A stretch of DNA of 64,000 nucleotides from Saccharina japonica (lineage: Eukaryota; Sar; Phaeophyceae; Laminariales; Laminariaceae): assembly GCA_008828725.1 (NCBI GenBank), contig MEHQ01004277.1, positions 62,001 to 126,000 of the forward strand, read 5' to 3'. Positions 1 to 11,600 of the stretch are shown here, piece after piece. The position numbers and the translations under genes were made by a program. Every line of letters begins with the position of its first letter. Positions within the stretch are counted from its first letter, which is position 1. The notes under the pieces are model-generated. The model saw nothing but the letters and a program-made list of their open reading frames with translations. It ran no database searches and was not told the origin of the DNA.

Positions 1-490
1 GACAATTAATTGCAGGAACACAGCAAAAAGAGAAGAGCCGCCAACGCAGTAGCTTAATGCAGTTAGGAATTTGACCACTTGAAGGCGTCTGTCACGCTCC
101 TCATTCCCACCGTTCTTGTAAGGATGGTTTATTTGTGTCAACTATTATTCAAGCGTTTCTTATTTCTCAACCAAATAGTATTCACAAGAGAGACACCTTT
201 CCGGTTTGAACACCATAATGCTCGAGCGGGCGCACGAGAGCCACGGCGAGCACCGGGCTTCACGCGAGGCGGGCCACGGGGCTCACTGGGGCAGAGGGGC
301 AGTAGAGCTCGACCCGGACTGAATCGATGTCGAGGTGATCGCGGGGGGGCAGACAACAACGAGGGTGATAGAACGTGACAGTCGGTTTAACGTTTTGGTT
401 TTTGAGCGGCGCAATCATGTTATGTCATTCGAAATTCGAATTACTACGTACGACGTACGTACTGCTGTTGTTGTACGAGCTTGCCGTTTT
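1..490. other. No gene seen; GC-rich block in AT-richer DNA
   Basis: No convincing coding sequence. Positions about 220-345 form a GC-rich block that stands out from its surroundings and resembles in composition the other GC-rich modules near 5070, 12960, 19460 and 28560. No homologous copy of this particular block was recognised elsewhere in the window. Confidence 0.4.
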
Positions 491-634
491 GTTCGAGTAC
501 GAGTACGAGTACGAGTATAACACGAGTACGAGTCGAGTACGAGTACGAGTAGGAATACGAGTCGAGTACGAGTACGAGTACGAGTATAGTACGAGTACGA
601 GTACGAGTCGAGTACGAGTACGAGGACGAGTACG
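491..634. repeat. GAGTAC hexanucleotide microsatellite
   Basis: Imperfect tandem array of GAGTAC/TACGAG with occasional phase slips (GAGTC, GAGTATA). The array reads open in several frames on both strands because its unit is a multiple of three, so apparent Tyr/Glu/Ser/Arg repeat proteins here are not evidence of a gene. Confidence 0.9.
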
Positions 635-734
635 TATGCACGCCTTTTTCTCTTTTGTTGATTTTTTTGTTTTTCATACTTTACAACTTGGCGACCGTGC
701 TGGTGCTGTACTTTTCCTCTTCCATACAGTAGAG

Positions 735-1027
735 TATACAAGGTTCCCCTTCGGGATGTTGGTCACTTGAAACCCCGGGGGTGTCGCAAAGTGAAAATAG
801 ATCGCACATGCTTCAAAGGTAATTTTTAGGAGCAAATCTGTGGCATAGACTGTAAAAGTAGTAGCGACGGCCATTCCCAACGAAACAACTGTCACGAGAT
901 GATATCGTATCTGAGGTACAGTGGGCTCCCGGTGTTGAGAAACCTCAGTTTGGTGTCCAGGCTCAACGACTTGTTTTGTTTCTGAGTCGATCTTACTATT
1001 TATTGTAGGATTTAAAGTCGATCCCAT
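735..1027 (+). repeat. Dispersed repeat family A, copy 1
   Basis: Direct repeat of 9812-10128. Both copies begin at a TACAAGGTT(C/A)CCCTTCGGG cap, continue with the same track (ggatgttggtcacttgaa, then a cccggggg-type short palindrome) and end at gatttaaagtcgatccc. Differences are scattered substitutions and small indels. No coding function is apparent. Confidence 0.7.
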
Positions 1028-1749
1028 AGCAGTAGTAGTAGTGGTACTATAGTTATCACGGCTGTTGTACGCTGTACAGCTGACTATACAGAAGATAGTT
1101 ACGTATGACAGAGCTGTTGCCCGACAAGTCCCGCCCCGGTCCTAGATAAGAGTATTCACTCGTACGTAATACTTTTTGGGCGGGTACCCTGGTACGCGTT
1201 TAGCAGCCGAGCACTCGTCTAAGGGTGCCCGCCGAATAACTGGATATCCGGGAGCCCTGGGCCCAAATTATCGGCGAGTATAAAGTGTTATCCATACCCG
1301 TGACGGGTATTATAAATAGCGGTTTTGTTGGTTTTAATCGCTGCTGTAAGGCAAGGGTGATATTAATATCACAGGGGGAGGTTTAGGTTTTGCTGGAATC
1401 GCATACATATATCAAACACACATCACTGTACCTCAGATACGATACCATCTCGTCACAATAATTTCGTTAGGAATGGCCGTCGCTACGAGTACTACTTTTT
1501 CCTTTGAACAATATACAGCAGTCTATGCCACGGTTTGCTCCAAATTTTGCCAGAATTCCCGACATTGAAGGCCCAGAGCACGCTCCAGTGCTGTACGTAC
1601 GTACTGCTGTACGTACGTACTACTGAAGAACGTATGTACTGCTGTACGTACGTACAACTGAACGTACAGCTGGACTTGCCTACCACTCTCTATCTCGTAC
1701 TACAGGAGTATTGGTATGTGGCATGTGGCAAAGCACCTACGACACGGCT
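1028..1749. other. Unassigned intergenic sequence
   Basis: No gene recognised. About 1535-1590 contains a short block (gccagaattc, then ggcccagagcacgc) also found at 4260-4300 and 11410-11450. From 1590 to 1665 there is a run of alternating TACGTAC and CTGCTGTAC words typical of this genome. Confidence 0.4.
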
Positions 1750-2097
1750 ATATGCGATCGGCCTATCGTTTCCGTAGACAGAGGTACTGTATATATGACA
1801 TGCACACCTGTCTACTCGTAGATCTTGTGTGCGTACTCCACGTAGATTCCAAAATACTGGAACAAAATTTTAAATTAAAAAAAAAAATGCTCATGTATTT
1901 TTCAATCGTCTCGTACAACCGCTACTACTACTGCTCTACGTACACAGCCTAGAGAAAGCAGACGCATGCAGCATACTATCAACTACTGCTGCACGACGCT
2001 TGATGTGTGCCTCGTTCAATGTCAAGTCGTTGTGGTCCCTGTTCTCTCGTGCATGGTGCGTGCTGTGGGTGTTCCGTTCTTATGCGGATAAAAAAAA
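1750..2097 (+). repeat. Dispersed repeat family B, left half (interrupted copy)
   Basis: Matches 10967-11330: the shared track includes atcggcctatcg, cgtagattcc, gagcagacgcatgca and tgatgtgtgcctcgttcaatg. The copy is broken at about 2097 by the foldback element and resumes at about 4178. The paralogue at 10967-11600 is uninterrupted and serves as the empty site. Confidence 0.7.
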
Positions 2098-2608
2098 GGG
2101 CAATGGTCATTTGGGGGTATACCCCCTGATTTTACTGCCATTTGGGGGTAGGGTCAACATGCGCCCGCGGAAAGTGCTCCCGCGGGCCCAAACAGGGCCC
2201 AAACGCCATTCCAAAGGCCTGGCGAGATGCCCGAAGCCCATGCCAAGCACGCACATGATTTGTTTTTTTTAGGCACGTCTTTGGGCCTTACAGGACGGCG
2301 GCGCACGAGGGAGCAAACTAAGTCCCCCGTTTGACCACATCTCGGTGGGGGATAACCCCACGTACCTACTAAATTTATCTACTCCCCCCGATTGACCACT
2401 TTTTTCACCCCGTTCGACCGAAACCATACCCCCGTTTGACCATCTGCGACAGCCTCAAAAACGACTACAGCAGTACGTATCCACATCACCGCCGAACAGA
2501 CCGAATAGACCACGGGGCGGAACATCCAGAACTCGCGAATAGTCTGGATCGTTTGCCCCCCAAAATATCGGCGGAACAACATAAAAATCAAATCTTTATA
2601 GGCGACAT
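2098..2608 (+). repeat. Foldback element, left inverted arm
   Basis: Pairs with 3654-4169 at high identity apart from small indels. A 70-residue reading frame occurs identically oriented within both arms, which simply reflects arm similarity. Confidence 0.8.
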
Positions 2609-3149
2609 ACGTATACTAGCCTTTACGTATACTACTACGATCGATCACCTGATCACCTGCCATATGTTGTGCACCGTTTCGACAAGTTCATCCGCATTTT
2701 TAACAAAAACACTCTCACATAGAGGCCGTCCCGCGACTTGGAGAAAATTGCTTTTAAAGGCGACAACCTACTGCCAAGAGTACTGGGAGTATTGAGTACA
2801 CAGGAACCGTTTGGAGTTTGTTACGAGAAATCGTAGCTGCCGTTTCTTCGCGGTTACCCGTAATGTTATAAGTTACCTATGTTACCCGTAATTACCGTAG
2901 TTCAAACAAATCACTGCTGAAACGTACCACGCACCGGTACGTTTGTAACCAGGTTCGTTGCGACGCGAAAAAAGCAAGGAAGTCCCTCGACCCCCAACCC
3001 GTGGGAAGGACAAACAGGATGAGGGGTCAACACGAACGAAAGGGAAAGGGGAAGAGGGCGAAAACTAACAGACAGATACCGCAAAATAGAGGCTACAGAA
3101 AACAGAGGAACCCAAGGCGGCAAGCGGCTCCGGTACTCGTCAATCTCGA

Positions 3150-3183
3150 TCAGTAGTAGAAGTAGTAGTGGTATAGTAGTAGC

Positions 3184-3265
<82 letters not shown>

Positions 3266-3325
3266 AGTAGTAGTAGCAGTAGTAGCTGTAGCAGTAGTAG
3301 AAGTAGTATAGTACGAGTAGTATAA
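3150..3325. repeat. AGT triplet repeat inside the foldback element
   Basis: Runs of AGT with interruptions (AGA, AGC, GGT). The long minus-strand frame through 2911-3567, rich in Thr, Leu or Tyr depending on frame, is produced by this repeat and is not a gene. Confidence 0.9.
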
Positions 3326-3653
3326 CATAGGTTAACATATCGTGTGCTCGGTCGCAAGCGGTTTCGGGGGATGGATACGATGGGGGACGGGAGAAAAGCA
3401 CCTCTCAATAACACTAACGACCGAACGTTGTTCGTGTCCCAGAGACCCCTCCCGTCCGACAAAACCAAGCACCGAGCATCCATGACGCACAGCACCCAGC
3501 AACGAAGCACCACGCACCCAGCACGAAACACCCAGCAACCCACGACCCCCTGAGATACGCCGAGCATCTCGTACCCGTATGTGTCCTGCTTCTCACACCA
3601 CTTGCTTTTCCCATCAGAAGGGCCTACATTTTCTGAGAAGAGCCGATATCTTC

Positions 3654-4169
3654 ATGTCGCCTATAAAGATTTGATTTTTATGTTGTTCCGCCGATATTTT
3701 GGGGGGCAAACGATCCAGACTATTCGCGAGTTCTGGATGTTCCGCCCCGTGGTCTATTCGGTCTGTTCGGCGGTGACGTGGATACGTACTGCTGTAGTCG
3801 TTTTTGAGGCTGTCGCAGATGGTCAAACGGGGGTATGGTTTCGGTCGAACGGGGTGAAAAAAGTGGTCAATCGGGGGGAGTAGATAAATTTAGTAGGTAC
3901 GTGGGATAACCCCCCCCCCGAGATGTGGTCAAACGGGGGACTTAGTTTGCTCCCTCGTGCGCCGCCGTCCTGTAAGGCACAAAGACGTGCCTTAAAAACT
4001 AAAATAAAGCATGTGCGTGCTTGGCATGGGCTTCGGGCATCTCGCCAGGCCTTCGGAATGGCGTTTGAGGCCTGTTTGGGCCCGCGGGAGCACTTTCCGC
4101 GGGCGCATGTTGACCCTACCCCCAAATGGCAGTAAAACCAGGGGGTATACCCCCAAATGACCATTGCCC
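3654..4169 (-). repeat. Foldback element, right inverted arm
   Basis: Reverse complement of 2098-2608, ending in ccattgccc at 4169. It contains the conserved stretch cccgcgggagcactttccgcggg, itself a short palindrome. Confidence 0.8.
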
Positions 4170-4177
4170 TAAACAAA

Positions 4178-4445
4178 CAGTCGTACGTGCTTCGTACAAA
4201 AGGTTTTGCATAGTAGTTGCGAGGCGGTGTCAAGTCGGAACGTCTCCCCTGAGTCATTTGCCAGAATTCGCAACTTCGAAGGGCCAGAGCACGCCCCACG
4301 GGCCTCGGGCTAGACCCGCACTGGCACCGTGGTGCACACGCGGCCCCCTGCGTACCCCGCAGCCGATAACGCGAGAAATGACCCGCGGCCGGAGGTGAAA
4401 AGTGAAACTATTCCGGGAAAATGTCCATTTGGTACCTATACATAT
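4178..4445 (+). repeat. Dispersed repeat family B, right half
   Basis: Continues family B after the foldback insertion: cagtcgtacg, gcatagtagttgcgaggcgg and the GC-rich tail to about 4440 match 11340-11590. The tail ends at a gtacctatacatata-type border. Confidence 0.7.
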
Positions 4446-4829
4446 ACTAAGTACGTCGTACTACAGTAATACTCTGTTGTTGTATACCACACATACTCAC
4501 GAAAATGGCATGTCTCACACACCCACAACAGACAGCGCAGCGCCGTGCCGTGAGCCGTGTTGCAGTGCTTTTTCTTTCTAACGTACAGCTTTGTCGTTCT
4601 GGAGCATGGAGCTATTGTGCATCCCGAGCATGTTTTGCATGCATGTCAAGTCCGCCGTTTCTTTGTTGCACCATGAACCTCTTGGCATTTTCAAGTCGCG
4701 GTGCCTGCGCTACATCATGGGCTTCTTCTGTACCCCATTCCTTGCGCGAGCGTAGCGGGCGGCGTCAGCCGCCCGCGAAGCGGAGCCCTTGTACTACGTA
4801 CACAATTCGATATTGTATGCTACGCATGC
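4446..4829. other. Unassigned sequence with GC hairpin (4741-4793)
   Basis: No supported gene. At 4756-4775 a CGGGCGGC-gtca-GCCGCCCG stem-loop is followed by gcgaagcggagcccttgta. On the minus strand this reads TACAAGGGCTCCG plus a GC hairpin, the same cap found at many repeat borders in this window. Confidence 0.5.
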
Positions 4830-4990
4830 ATATGATATCATAGTACGACGTTGTGAATTATCTGCATATTATACCGTTCATGCAGGGTACATGCATACCA
4901 TTTTTAGAACTGTATCAGATACTTTCGGGGATAAAAAGACTTGGAAATAGTGTGGAACCCTTACCATTGACTGCATATATATATAAATAC
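4830..4990 (-). repeat. Inverted copy of sequence at 18690-18880
   Basis: The track catatgatatcatag, atgcagggtacatgcat, ttttagaactgtatcag and tagtgtggaaccctta matches the reverse complement of about 18695-18880. It abuts the start of composite repeat C at 4993. Confidence 0.6.
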
Positions 4991-4992
4991 GT

Positions 4993-6325
4993 TCCTTGAC
5001 GCTCGCTATGGCGCTTCGGGGCCGCTTGGGCTCTCACTTCGCTTCAGACCGGAGTCACACTCGGGACCCGTTTCGACGGCCTTGCGTTGGCTTTTTCGCC
5101 CGCTCTTCTCGAGGGTCGCGTCCCTCAGCCTCCGCCCGTGACTTTCCGCCCGCGCGCACTCTCGAGTCAAGCGCCGCCGCGAGCGCGGCGACCTTCAATC
5201 CGTGGGCACTTACAAGACGGCGGGACATCGAGACTTTTTCTTCGAGGCAGAAAGGTTCCGTGCGGGACACCGAGGCTGTTTCTCTGAGGCAGCAATATTA
5301 TTTCGTGGTTGTTTCTTGGAGATCCAAGATATAGCGAGGTTCTACGTACGTTCTTCTGCTTCTGTGGATCTGTTTGGTGTTCGGTTCCAGCAGCATGTCG
5401 TTTTTTTTACGTACTCGCCGGGAGCTCCGATATATATACATCGTACGTCGTAGCTGTTTGCTTTGATAGCTCGGACTCCCGAAAGTGACCGCTTACTCTC
5501 GACTACCTCCCTGGGCAGGTCGTCTTTAGCCCCTTCCATCTCCTCCACGTTACCTCGTGGGAATACGAGTGAGGACACAAGTACAATACGAAAACAATCA
5601 TTTCGGCTGAATACTGTACTCTGTGTACTACTCGTACAACAGCAGCACAGCAGTAGTATTAATAGTACCAGCAAGATTATTTCGTGGTTGTTTCTTGGAG
5701 ATCCGAGATATAGCGAGGTTCTACGCACGTTCTTCTTCTGCGGATCTGTTTGGTGTTTGGTTCCAGCAGCATATCGTTTTTTTAGGTTCGATCTACATAC
5801 ATCGTACGTCGTAGCTCTTTCCTTTGATAGCTCGGACTCTCAAAAGTGACCGCGTACTCTCGACTACCTCCCTGGGCAGGTCGTCTTTAGCCCCTTCCAT
5901 CTCCTCCGCCTTACCTCGTGGGAATACGAGTGAGGACACAAGTACAATAAATACGATAACAATCATTTCGGCTGAATACTGTACTCTGTGTACTACTCGT
6001 ACAACAGCAGCACAGTGGCATTAATACGAGTAGTGCCTGGTCGTATATAGTACTACTGTAGTATTTATTACTGTACAGCAGTACAATAGTATTAATAATA
6101 TCCACCGTACATGTAGGTACAGGAACTACAGCAGCAAGCAGCAGCAGTTTGGACAAACAAAAAACTCGGTTTAATACGTCGCTGCGAGCAATTTTTTTCT
6201 CGGACAAACCATCACTGCTGTACCAGGTATAATAGTAGAAGTAAATCAGGCCTCTAAATTTCAAAAACATATTTTAGGTGAGGTGCTCAACGACCGACTA
6301 CAGATTGAATCGGATGACTTCGAAT
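4993..6325 (+). repeat. Composite repeat C, copy 1
   Basis: Direct repeat of 28441-29805; the GC-rich leader also occurs at 40925-41130. The order is cgttccttg-cgctcgct, a GC-rich leader, then two tandem copies of a ~360-bp unit (landmark gatagctcggactc at 5465 and 5826), a CAGCAG/GTAC-rich stretch and a shared end at about 6325 with a cgaatccca B-box-like word. No transposase or RT is visible. It could be an LTR or a non-autonomous element; I cannot decide. Confidence 0.65.
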
Positions 6326-6639
6326 CCCACAACCACTTTTTGTTTGTTTGTTTTTTTTGTCGCGGATCTGATATTGAATATTACCTGTGGTACTTATGAA
6401 TATTACCTGTGTATGTGTTCCTACCCGCTGTTGACAACGATCACGATTGTAATCATATCATACGTTTTTTTAGTCTGTTTCTTGGATCTTTCTGCCGGGT
6501 TTCGACCGGGTTTGCCGTACGTACCCTTGAGGGTATGTTTATTTGTAGATTGAGTCGAAAACAAAGTTGACGGCATTCTGGACAGAAGTATGTCTTGCCT
6601 ATACATTTGTATGTACTTCTTTAGATGCTCAGGCTGAGC

Positions 6640-7440
6640 ACCGACGCCTTGCCGTGGCAGGCGCTCTGGATATACGTGTGTTTTTACTTTTTTTGTAATG
6701 CATTTGGGTTTGTCAGGCTGAGCAACAACCCTGTTTTTTTATATATTACGATTTGTCTTAGTTTTGGTCTCCGCGACCATTAATGAGGCCTTGCCCCGGC
6801 AGGAGCTCTGGATACATGTTTCTACTGTATTTTTTTATTCTGCCGTTCGGTTTCTCAGGCTGAGCCACAATCCTCTTTTTTCGTGTATAACTCGCTTCTT
6901 TATTTTTCATATCCGCGACCATTAACGCCTTGACCCGCCAGGCCCTCGAAACATACGTTCTGTCTCTTTTTCCAACAATGCGTTTGGCGTTCTCAGGCAA
7001 CAACCCTGTTTTTTCAATATCATTGTTTTGCGTTATGTTAGGTCTCCGCGACTATTGACACCTTGCCCCTCCAGGCGCTCAGGAAATATGCTCTGGCGAT
7101 TTTTTCACGTATTATATTGCATTTTTTTGTTTTATCCTTACTTTTAATAATGGTCTCTGCAACCATTGACGCCTTAGGGTCGTTCTTATCGAGCAACTTT
7201 TTTCCGAAATTTCCAAATTATTTTTTAGCGCAATTTTTAGGACTTCCAAATTTCTCATAAATAAATTCCAAATATTGGAATGCGAAGCCTTCCAAATGTT
7301 TTGCCCTCTGGTAAAATTCCAAATTTTCAAATAAATCCTGTTTTTCTTGATTTTCCAGTTTTTTAGGAAAAAAAAGAAGATTTTTTGGAAACAAGTTGCT
7401 CGATAAGAACGACCCTTACCCCAGCAGGCGCTAATATTTA
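6640..7440. repeat. Degenerate ~140-bp tandem repeat
   Basis: The word cgcctt-gcc-(c/g)-ggcaggcgctctgg recurs with divergence at about 6643, 6785, 6925, 7049 and 7169/7415, each preceded by ccgcgaccatta and tcaggctgagc words. The last unit is split by the TIR element at 7177-7415. Confidence 0.6.
7177..7415. mobile_element. 239-bp MITE with TTA duplication (PIF/Harbinger-like)
   Basis: Left end GGGTCGTTCTTATCGAGCAA, right end its reverse complement, flanked on both sides by TTA. The flanks rejoin into the ~140-bp tandem unit (gacgcct-TA-ccccagcaggcgc), so the insertion point is visible. The interior is AT-rich without coding capacity. A TTA duplication with a GGG-initial TIR is typical of PIF/Harbinger MITEs; the superfamily call is inference. 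Confidence 0.75.
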
Positions 7441-7600
7441 CAGCACTTTTTTCATCTGATTCATTCTCGAACACTTGTCATTACCTTGATCTGTAGCACT
7501 ACATACTGGTATGTTTTTACGTAGATTTCTTAACAACACAGATCTCCGTCATGAACGAGCGCCACGTCGTACGACACTGACGTATATTTTCCTATCCGGA

Positions 7601-7645
7601 GCATGGGTGCCGTCGAATGCCGGCACCCATGCGGAGCCCTTGTTA
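7601..7645 (-). other. Perfect 11-bp hairpin at an ACAAGG cap
   Basis: catgggtgccg / cggcacccatg are exact complements around an 8-nt loop and are followed by cggagcccttgtta. On the minus strand this is the ACAAGGGCTCCG cap plus hairpin. It marks the outer edge of the long inverted repeat arm. Confidence 0.7.
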
Positions 7646-7724
7646 TTTATAGATTTTCCTAACGATTCCGCCAAACAATATATCATGTTTGTCAGTGTCT
7701 TTATGTATGTCTTTGTTGTGTGTA

Positions 7725-7990
7725 GGGGCACCACAGTTGACTTGATTCTAGAAGTCGATCGAGATTGACTCGATTTTAGTGTTAGGGTCGAAATTATCTT
7801 GGTTTTATGTGGGGGATAAAACATGACTTGGTTTTTGTGTTGGGTTCGAAATTGGCCTGGTTTTGGTGCGGAGGGTCGAAGTTGACTTATTTTTTGTGTC
7901 AGGGCCGAAAATGACTGGTTTTAGTGGGGGATAGAAGTGTACTTGCTCTTTGTCTGCGGGCCGAAAATGACTTGACCTTGGTATGCAGGG
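7725..7990 (-). repeat. Degenerate ~35-bp AAGTCAATTTCGA array
   Basis: On the minus strand the motif (ac)AAAACCAAGTCAATTTCGA(cccc) repeats imperfectly every 30-40 bp. Related arrays occur at 17270-17480, 18355-18605, 24844-25245 and 25440-25650. Confidence 0.6.
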
Positions 7991-8529
7991 TGAAAAGGTG
8001 CACCGTGCATTGTTATCCCCTAGCCCACTGTTAGACCGACGCCCGAGATGACGAGATTCGAAAGATATCCAGTAGTGTGCAAGTGTGTATGCAACGCCTT
8101 ACCCTATATCGACTGTGGATCTGCTTCATAGCTAGCAGCAGCAACACCAGCAAGCAGTGTGTTGTTGGACCTGTGGCAGCATGCAAGTACTACGCAACAG
8201 CAGAGACCCCCAGCACTTTACGTACTGCGTTGTACTTCGTTTTTGGTGCATTTTTTTCCCCTGGGGTATTCTTCCACTCCAGAGCTTTTTGGAGCCTGTC
8301 CTGTGACCACGGACTACCCCTTATAACAACAGATTGCAGGGTCCGATAAAAAAAAGCACATAGAGTACAGTATAGTAGGACGCCACAGCAATACAGGGCG
8401 GACAAAACTACCGCACGCGCTTGATGCGTTTGCTTGCTCTGCACTGCTCGTGTGTGCTGTCTGTGGTGTCTGGGTTACAAACGTACATAATACAAACATA
8501 AAACAAACTAGAGTGGAAACAAAAGGAAA

Positions 8530-8640
8530 ATATATGAACGAGAGTCTCGAACTCGCGACTTCGAAAAAAAAAACGGGCATCGCAATTATTTGACCATATT
8601 TACAAAGAGCCAATTTGTTTTTTGACTGGCGTGTGTGTGC
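8530..8640 (-). other. tRNA-like (SINE-head-like) segment
   Basis: On the minus strand a TRGY-type A-box-like word lies upstream of a good B box (GAGTTCGAGAC) with a 4-of-5 T stem. The acceptor stem does not close, so this is not a functional tRNA. The copy at about 16620-16710 is its inverted-repeat partner. Confidence 0.3.
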
Positions 8641-9553
8641 ACACCAGTGCGTGACACACCGCATATACACATGCACAGCAGCAGCGCAGCAGATGAAGAG
8701 AGGTAGAGATGACCGAGGAGGGATCATAGCCTCCGATAAAGCAACTACTGCTGGAGCCACAGCAGTACACCGCGGACCTGCCACATGCGCGTGATGTTGC
8801 CTGCTGCTGCTTGTGCTGCTGGGCGGAGTTGCAACGTGTTGTTTGTGTTGTCTTTGCATGTTATCTGTCTAAAATTTTGGTGGTGTGCTTGGGGCGAAAA
8901 CCCGCAACATCAGAAATATAATAACAGTTGCCGTACTCACACGTAATAAAACGGTCCTTACATTTCGGTCAAAGTGACCCTGGATATGTCATAAACACAC
9001 AGCACAACAGCAAATAATGCAATATAGATGGTGGACTAAGAACAGCAGCCTTCGAAAAAATAGTACCCACAGCAGCAGTACAGCCCAGATGGATGTGCCA
9101 TTCACGCACGATGTTCCCTACTGGTGTGGGTGGCAACGCTGTAACGCCGTGCTCTGTGCATGTGGTATGTTGTCTATCTGGCATGTTTCTGGCCTGTGTG
9201 CACGTGAGAGAGAAAAACACAAACAAAATGTAAAAACAGAACATTATTATTTACTGGCACGTATGTACAAAATAAGGCCTCACGCTGAAAAACCAGGGAA
9301 ATCGTCTTATCCACTCCCGCGGGAAAAAAAACTTTGAGCGCCCGCCACGTGAGCTGCAGTGCTCGGATCGAGCCCAACCCTCTACTAATGTGTTCGGCCG
9401 GGCCTCCCGTGTCGGGGTACTTAGCGTTTTGCCGAAAAGCGCTCGTGCGAAGAGAAAAGTTGAAGTGCGAAAACTTCACAAACATAACTATACAAAGAAG
9501 GCTCCCCTTCGGGGAGTGGGGTGGTCTCCGTTGCGTGACGCAAGCTGGCATGC

Positions 9554-9811
9554 GACAGGGACAAAACTACCACTCGTCATTAATAGCGGTCACTCTCCAA
9601 TATTAGCGGTACGCTATGATATATGACTGGGTGACACACAGAGTATCCCCTTGCAGGTTTGTCTATTAGGCATCCTTGGTGTTACTCACTTTCATTAGAA
9701 TGGAGCGTAGAAGAGAAGAAGCGTTTTTTAATTCCCGAGCCATTTGACATCTGCCCCGGGACGGGCTTCAAATATGGCCCTCGGATCCTATTAATAACCG
9801 AATTAACTGTA
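9554..9811. other. Unassigned sequence
   Basis: Spacer between the inverted-repeat arm and family A copy 2. Nothing coding is recognised. Confidence 0.4.
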
Positions 9812-10128
9812 CATACAAGGTTACCCTTCGGGATGTTGGTCACTTGAAATCCCGGGGGTGTCGCAAGTTGAAAATAGATCGCACATGCTTCATAGTTCCC
9901 TTTTTGGAGCAAACCATATGGCATAGACTGCTGCTGTATTGTTTAAAGGACAAAATAGGAGCGACGGCAATTCCTACCAAAACAAATGTCGCGAGATAAT
10001 ATTGTATCTGAGGCACTGTGGGCTCCCAGTGTTAAGAAACTTAAGTTTGGTGTCCAGGTTCAACGACTTATTTTGTTTCCGAAGTCAATCTAACTATGTT
10101 GTGTAGGATTTAAAGTCGATCCCGCAGA
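9812..10128 (+). repeat. Dispersed repeat family A, copy 2
   Basis: Partner of 735-1027, with the same TACAAGG cap at its left end and the same gtcgatccc right end. It contains a short extra segment near 9925-9965 not present in copy 1. Confidence 0.7.
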
Positions 10129-10966
10129 GGTGAGCTGTGTTTCTAAACCAACGTTTTCTATTGTTCGTGCCAATCTGAGCTCATTTTCTTGGCACATAAT
10201 TTATGGAATAAATGCAGACACCCACTACTACTACTGCTGTGTTTATTTGTGTTGAATGGTGATTTGTTATGTCGAGTAGATTCACGAAGAACAACCCGTG
10301 AATCTTGACGCCATTTTGTGAATTGACCTGAACAAAGCGAAGTCACGATCTGCGACATTTTTTTCGTCGTGGCTATTCTATACTGTTTTGTAGTAAATGC
10401 GCCTGATGAAGGTACTTCGTGTGTAATCCACGCAAGCAACCCAACGGCATATTCAAAAACCGGTATAAGGTCCTATACAGCTGACACTTCTGCGTACTCC
10501 GATTGTGGCCAGCAAGCGGCTCCCCAAGGCACCCGCTCGGCGCTGGCGAACTAGTAGCACACGGCGGCCTCGAAAGATCGAGGAGAAGGCGGCACAGCGC
10601 AAACAAAAACCCCGCAAAATATCCTGAAAATCCGGGCGCGGCCGGGCAAACGACCTGAGGTTTTGCTGGAATGGCATACATCAAACATGCACACACGCAT
10701 ACACAATAATAGACAGAACACAGCAAATCAATGCTTCGTAGCTGTCACAACTAGCCTGCTGGATCCCCCCCTGCTACTCGTAGCTGTCCCGCGCACACTG
10801 CGGGTTCTGCAGCTTCTTCTGCTGTAGGACTGCTGGGCAGTGCTGTTCGACAAACGGCGGCTTGGCTGCTTCGTAGGTTGTAGCCTAGACTACTGTAGAG
10901 ACATGTACCCGTAAAGAACAACAGCAAGTGGAGCTACTGTACCAAAATACTCGTGTTCGTACGTAC
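10129..10966. other. Unassigned sequence, weak minus-strand frame
   Basis: A minus-strand frame of 93 residues (10158-10439), Ser/Lys-rich with a central Cys, and an overlapping plus-strand frame are both fairly protein-like. No domain is recognised and neither has splice or promoter support, so no gene is called. Confidence 0.3.
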
Positions 10967-11600
10967 GTAGATCGGCCTATCGTTCGAAAATTGAGAGAGG
11001 TAGATATCATACTTTGAAGTCTGCATGCTGGTTCATACGTACTGGTAGATCTGTGTTTGTGCATTCTACGTAGATTCCCAAATATTGGAACAAAATTACG
11101 ATATTACTCAAAATGCGGCTGTGAATTTTCAAGCGTGCCGTACAACTGCTACTGCTGTACACAGCCCAGAGAGAGCAGACGCATGCAACATGGTATCAAC
11201 TACTGCTGCACGATGCTTGATGTGTGCCTCGTTCAATGCCGGTGTGGTCCTTGTTGTCTCGTGCGTGGTGCGTGCTGTGTGTGTTTCAATCGTGCCACGG
11301 GTAAAAAACGAAGCATCAACGTCAATAAGATGAGAAAACAGTCGTACGACAGGTTTTTCATAGTAGTTGCGAGGCGGTGTCAAGTCGGAACGCATCCCCT
11401 GAGTTATTTGCCAGAATTTGCGACTTTGAAGGCCCAGAGCACGCCCCACCGGCCTCGGCCGGGACCCGCACTTGCGCCGTGGCGTACACGCGGGCCCCCT
11501 GCGTGCCCCTCAGCGGATAGCGCGAGAAAAGACCCGCGGCCGGAGGTGAAAAGTGAAAGTATTCCGGGAAAATATCAATTTGGTACCTATACATACAAGA
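10967..11600 (+). repeat. Dispersed repeat family B, uninterrupted copy
   Basis: Runs continuously through the position where the other copy (1750-2097 / 4178-4445) is split. The empty-site interval is about 11300-11340, containing ggtaaaaaacgaagc and gagaaaacagtcg. Confidence 0.7.

Larger units (their letters stand above)
2098..4169. mobile_element. Foldback / long-TIR DNA element inserted in repeat B
   Basis: Two ~515-bp arms in inverted orientation (2098-2608 and 3654-4169) enclose about 1045 bp. The outermost bases are GGGCAATGGTCATTTGGGGG on the left and the reverse complement on the right. Flanks TAAAAAAA and TAAACAAA may be an imperfect 8-bp target duplication. Hundreds-of-bp TIRs with an 8-9-bp duplication would fit a Mutator-like or foldback element, but no transposase is visible inside, so it is non-autonomous. 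The interior holds a long AGT triplet run. Class assignment is inference; the inverted structure is directly visible. Confidence 0.75.
7643..9553 (+). repeat. Long inverted repeat, left arm
   Basis: Reverse complement relation with 15668-17575 over nearly its whole length. Landmarks are ggaaaatc-flanked gcggaatcgtt, the AAGTCAATTTCGA array, cacaggacaggctcc, the tRNA-like segment and the ctccccttcggggag hairpin end. No credible gene lies in it; the frames seen on either strand recur only because the arm is duplicated. Confidence 0.75.

Noticed and set aside
2911..3567. 218-residue minus-strand frame with poly-Thr/Leu
   Set aside because: Spans the AGT triplet repeat of the foldback loop.
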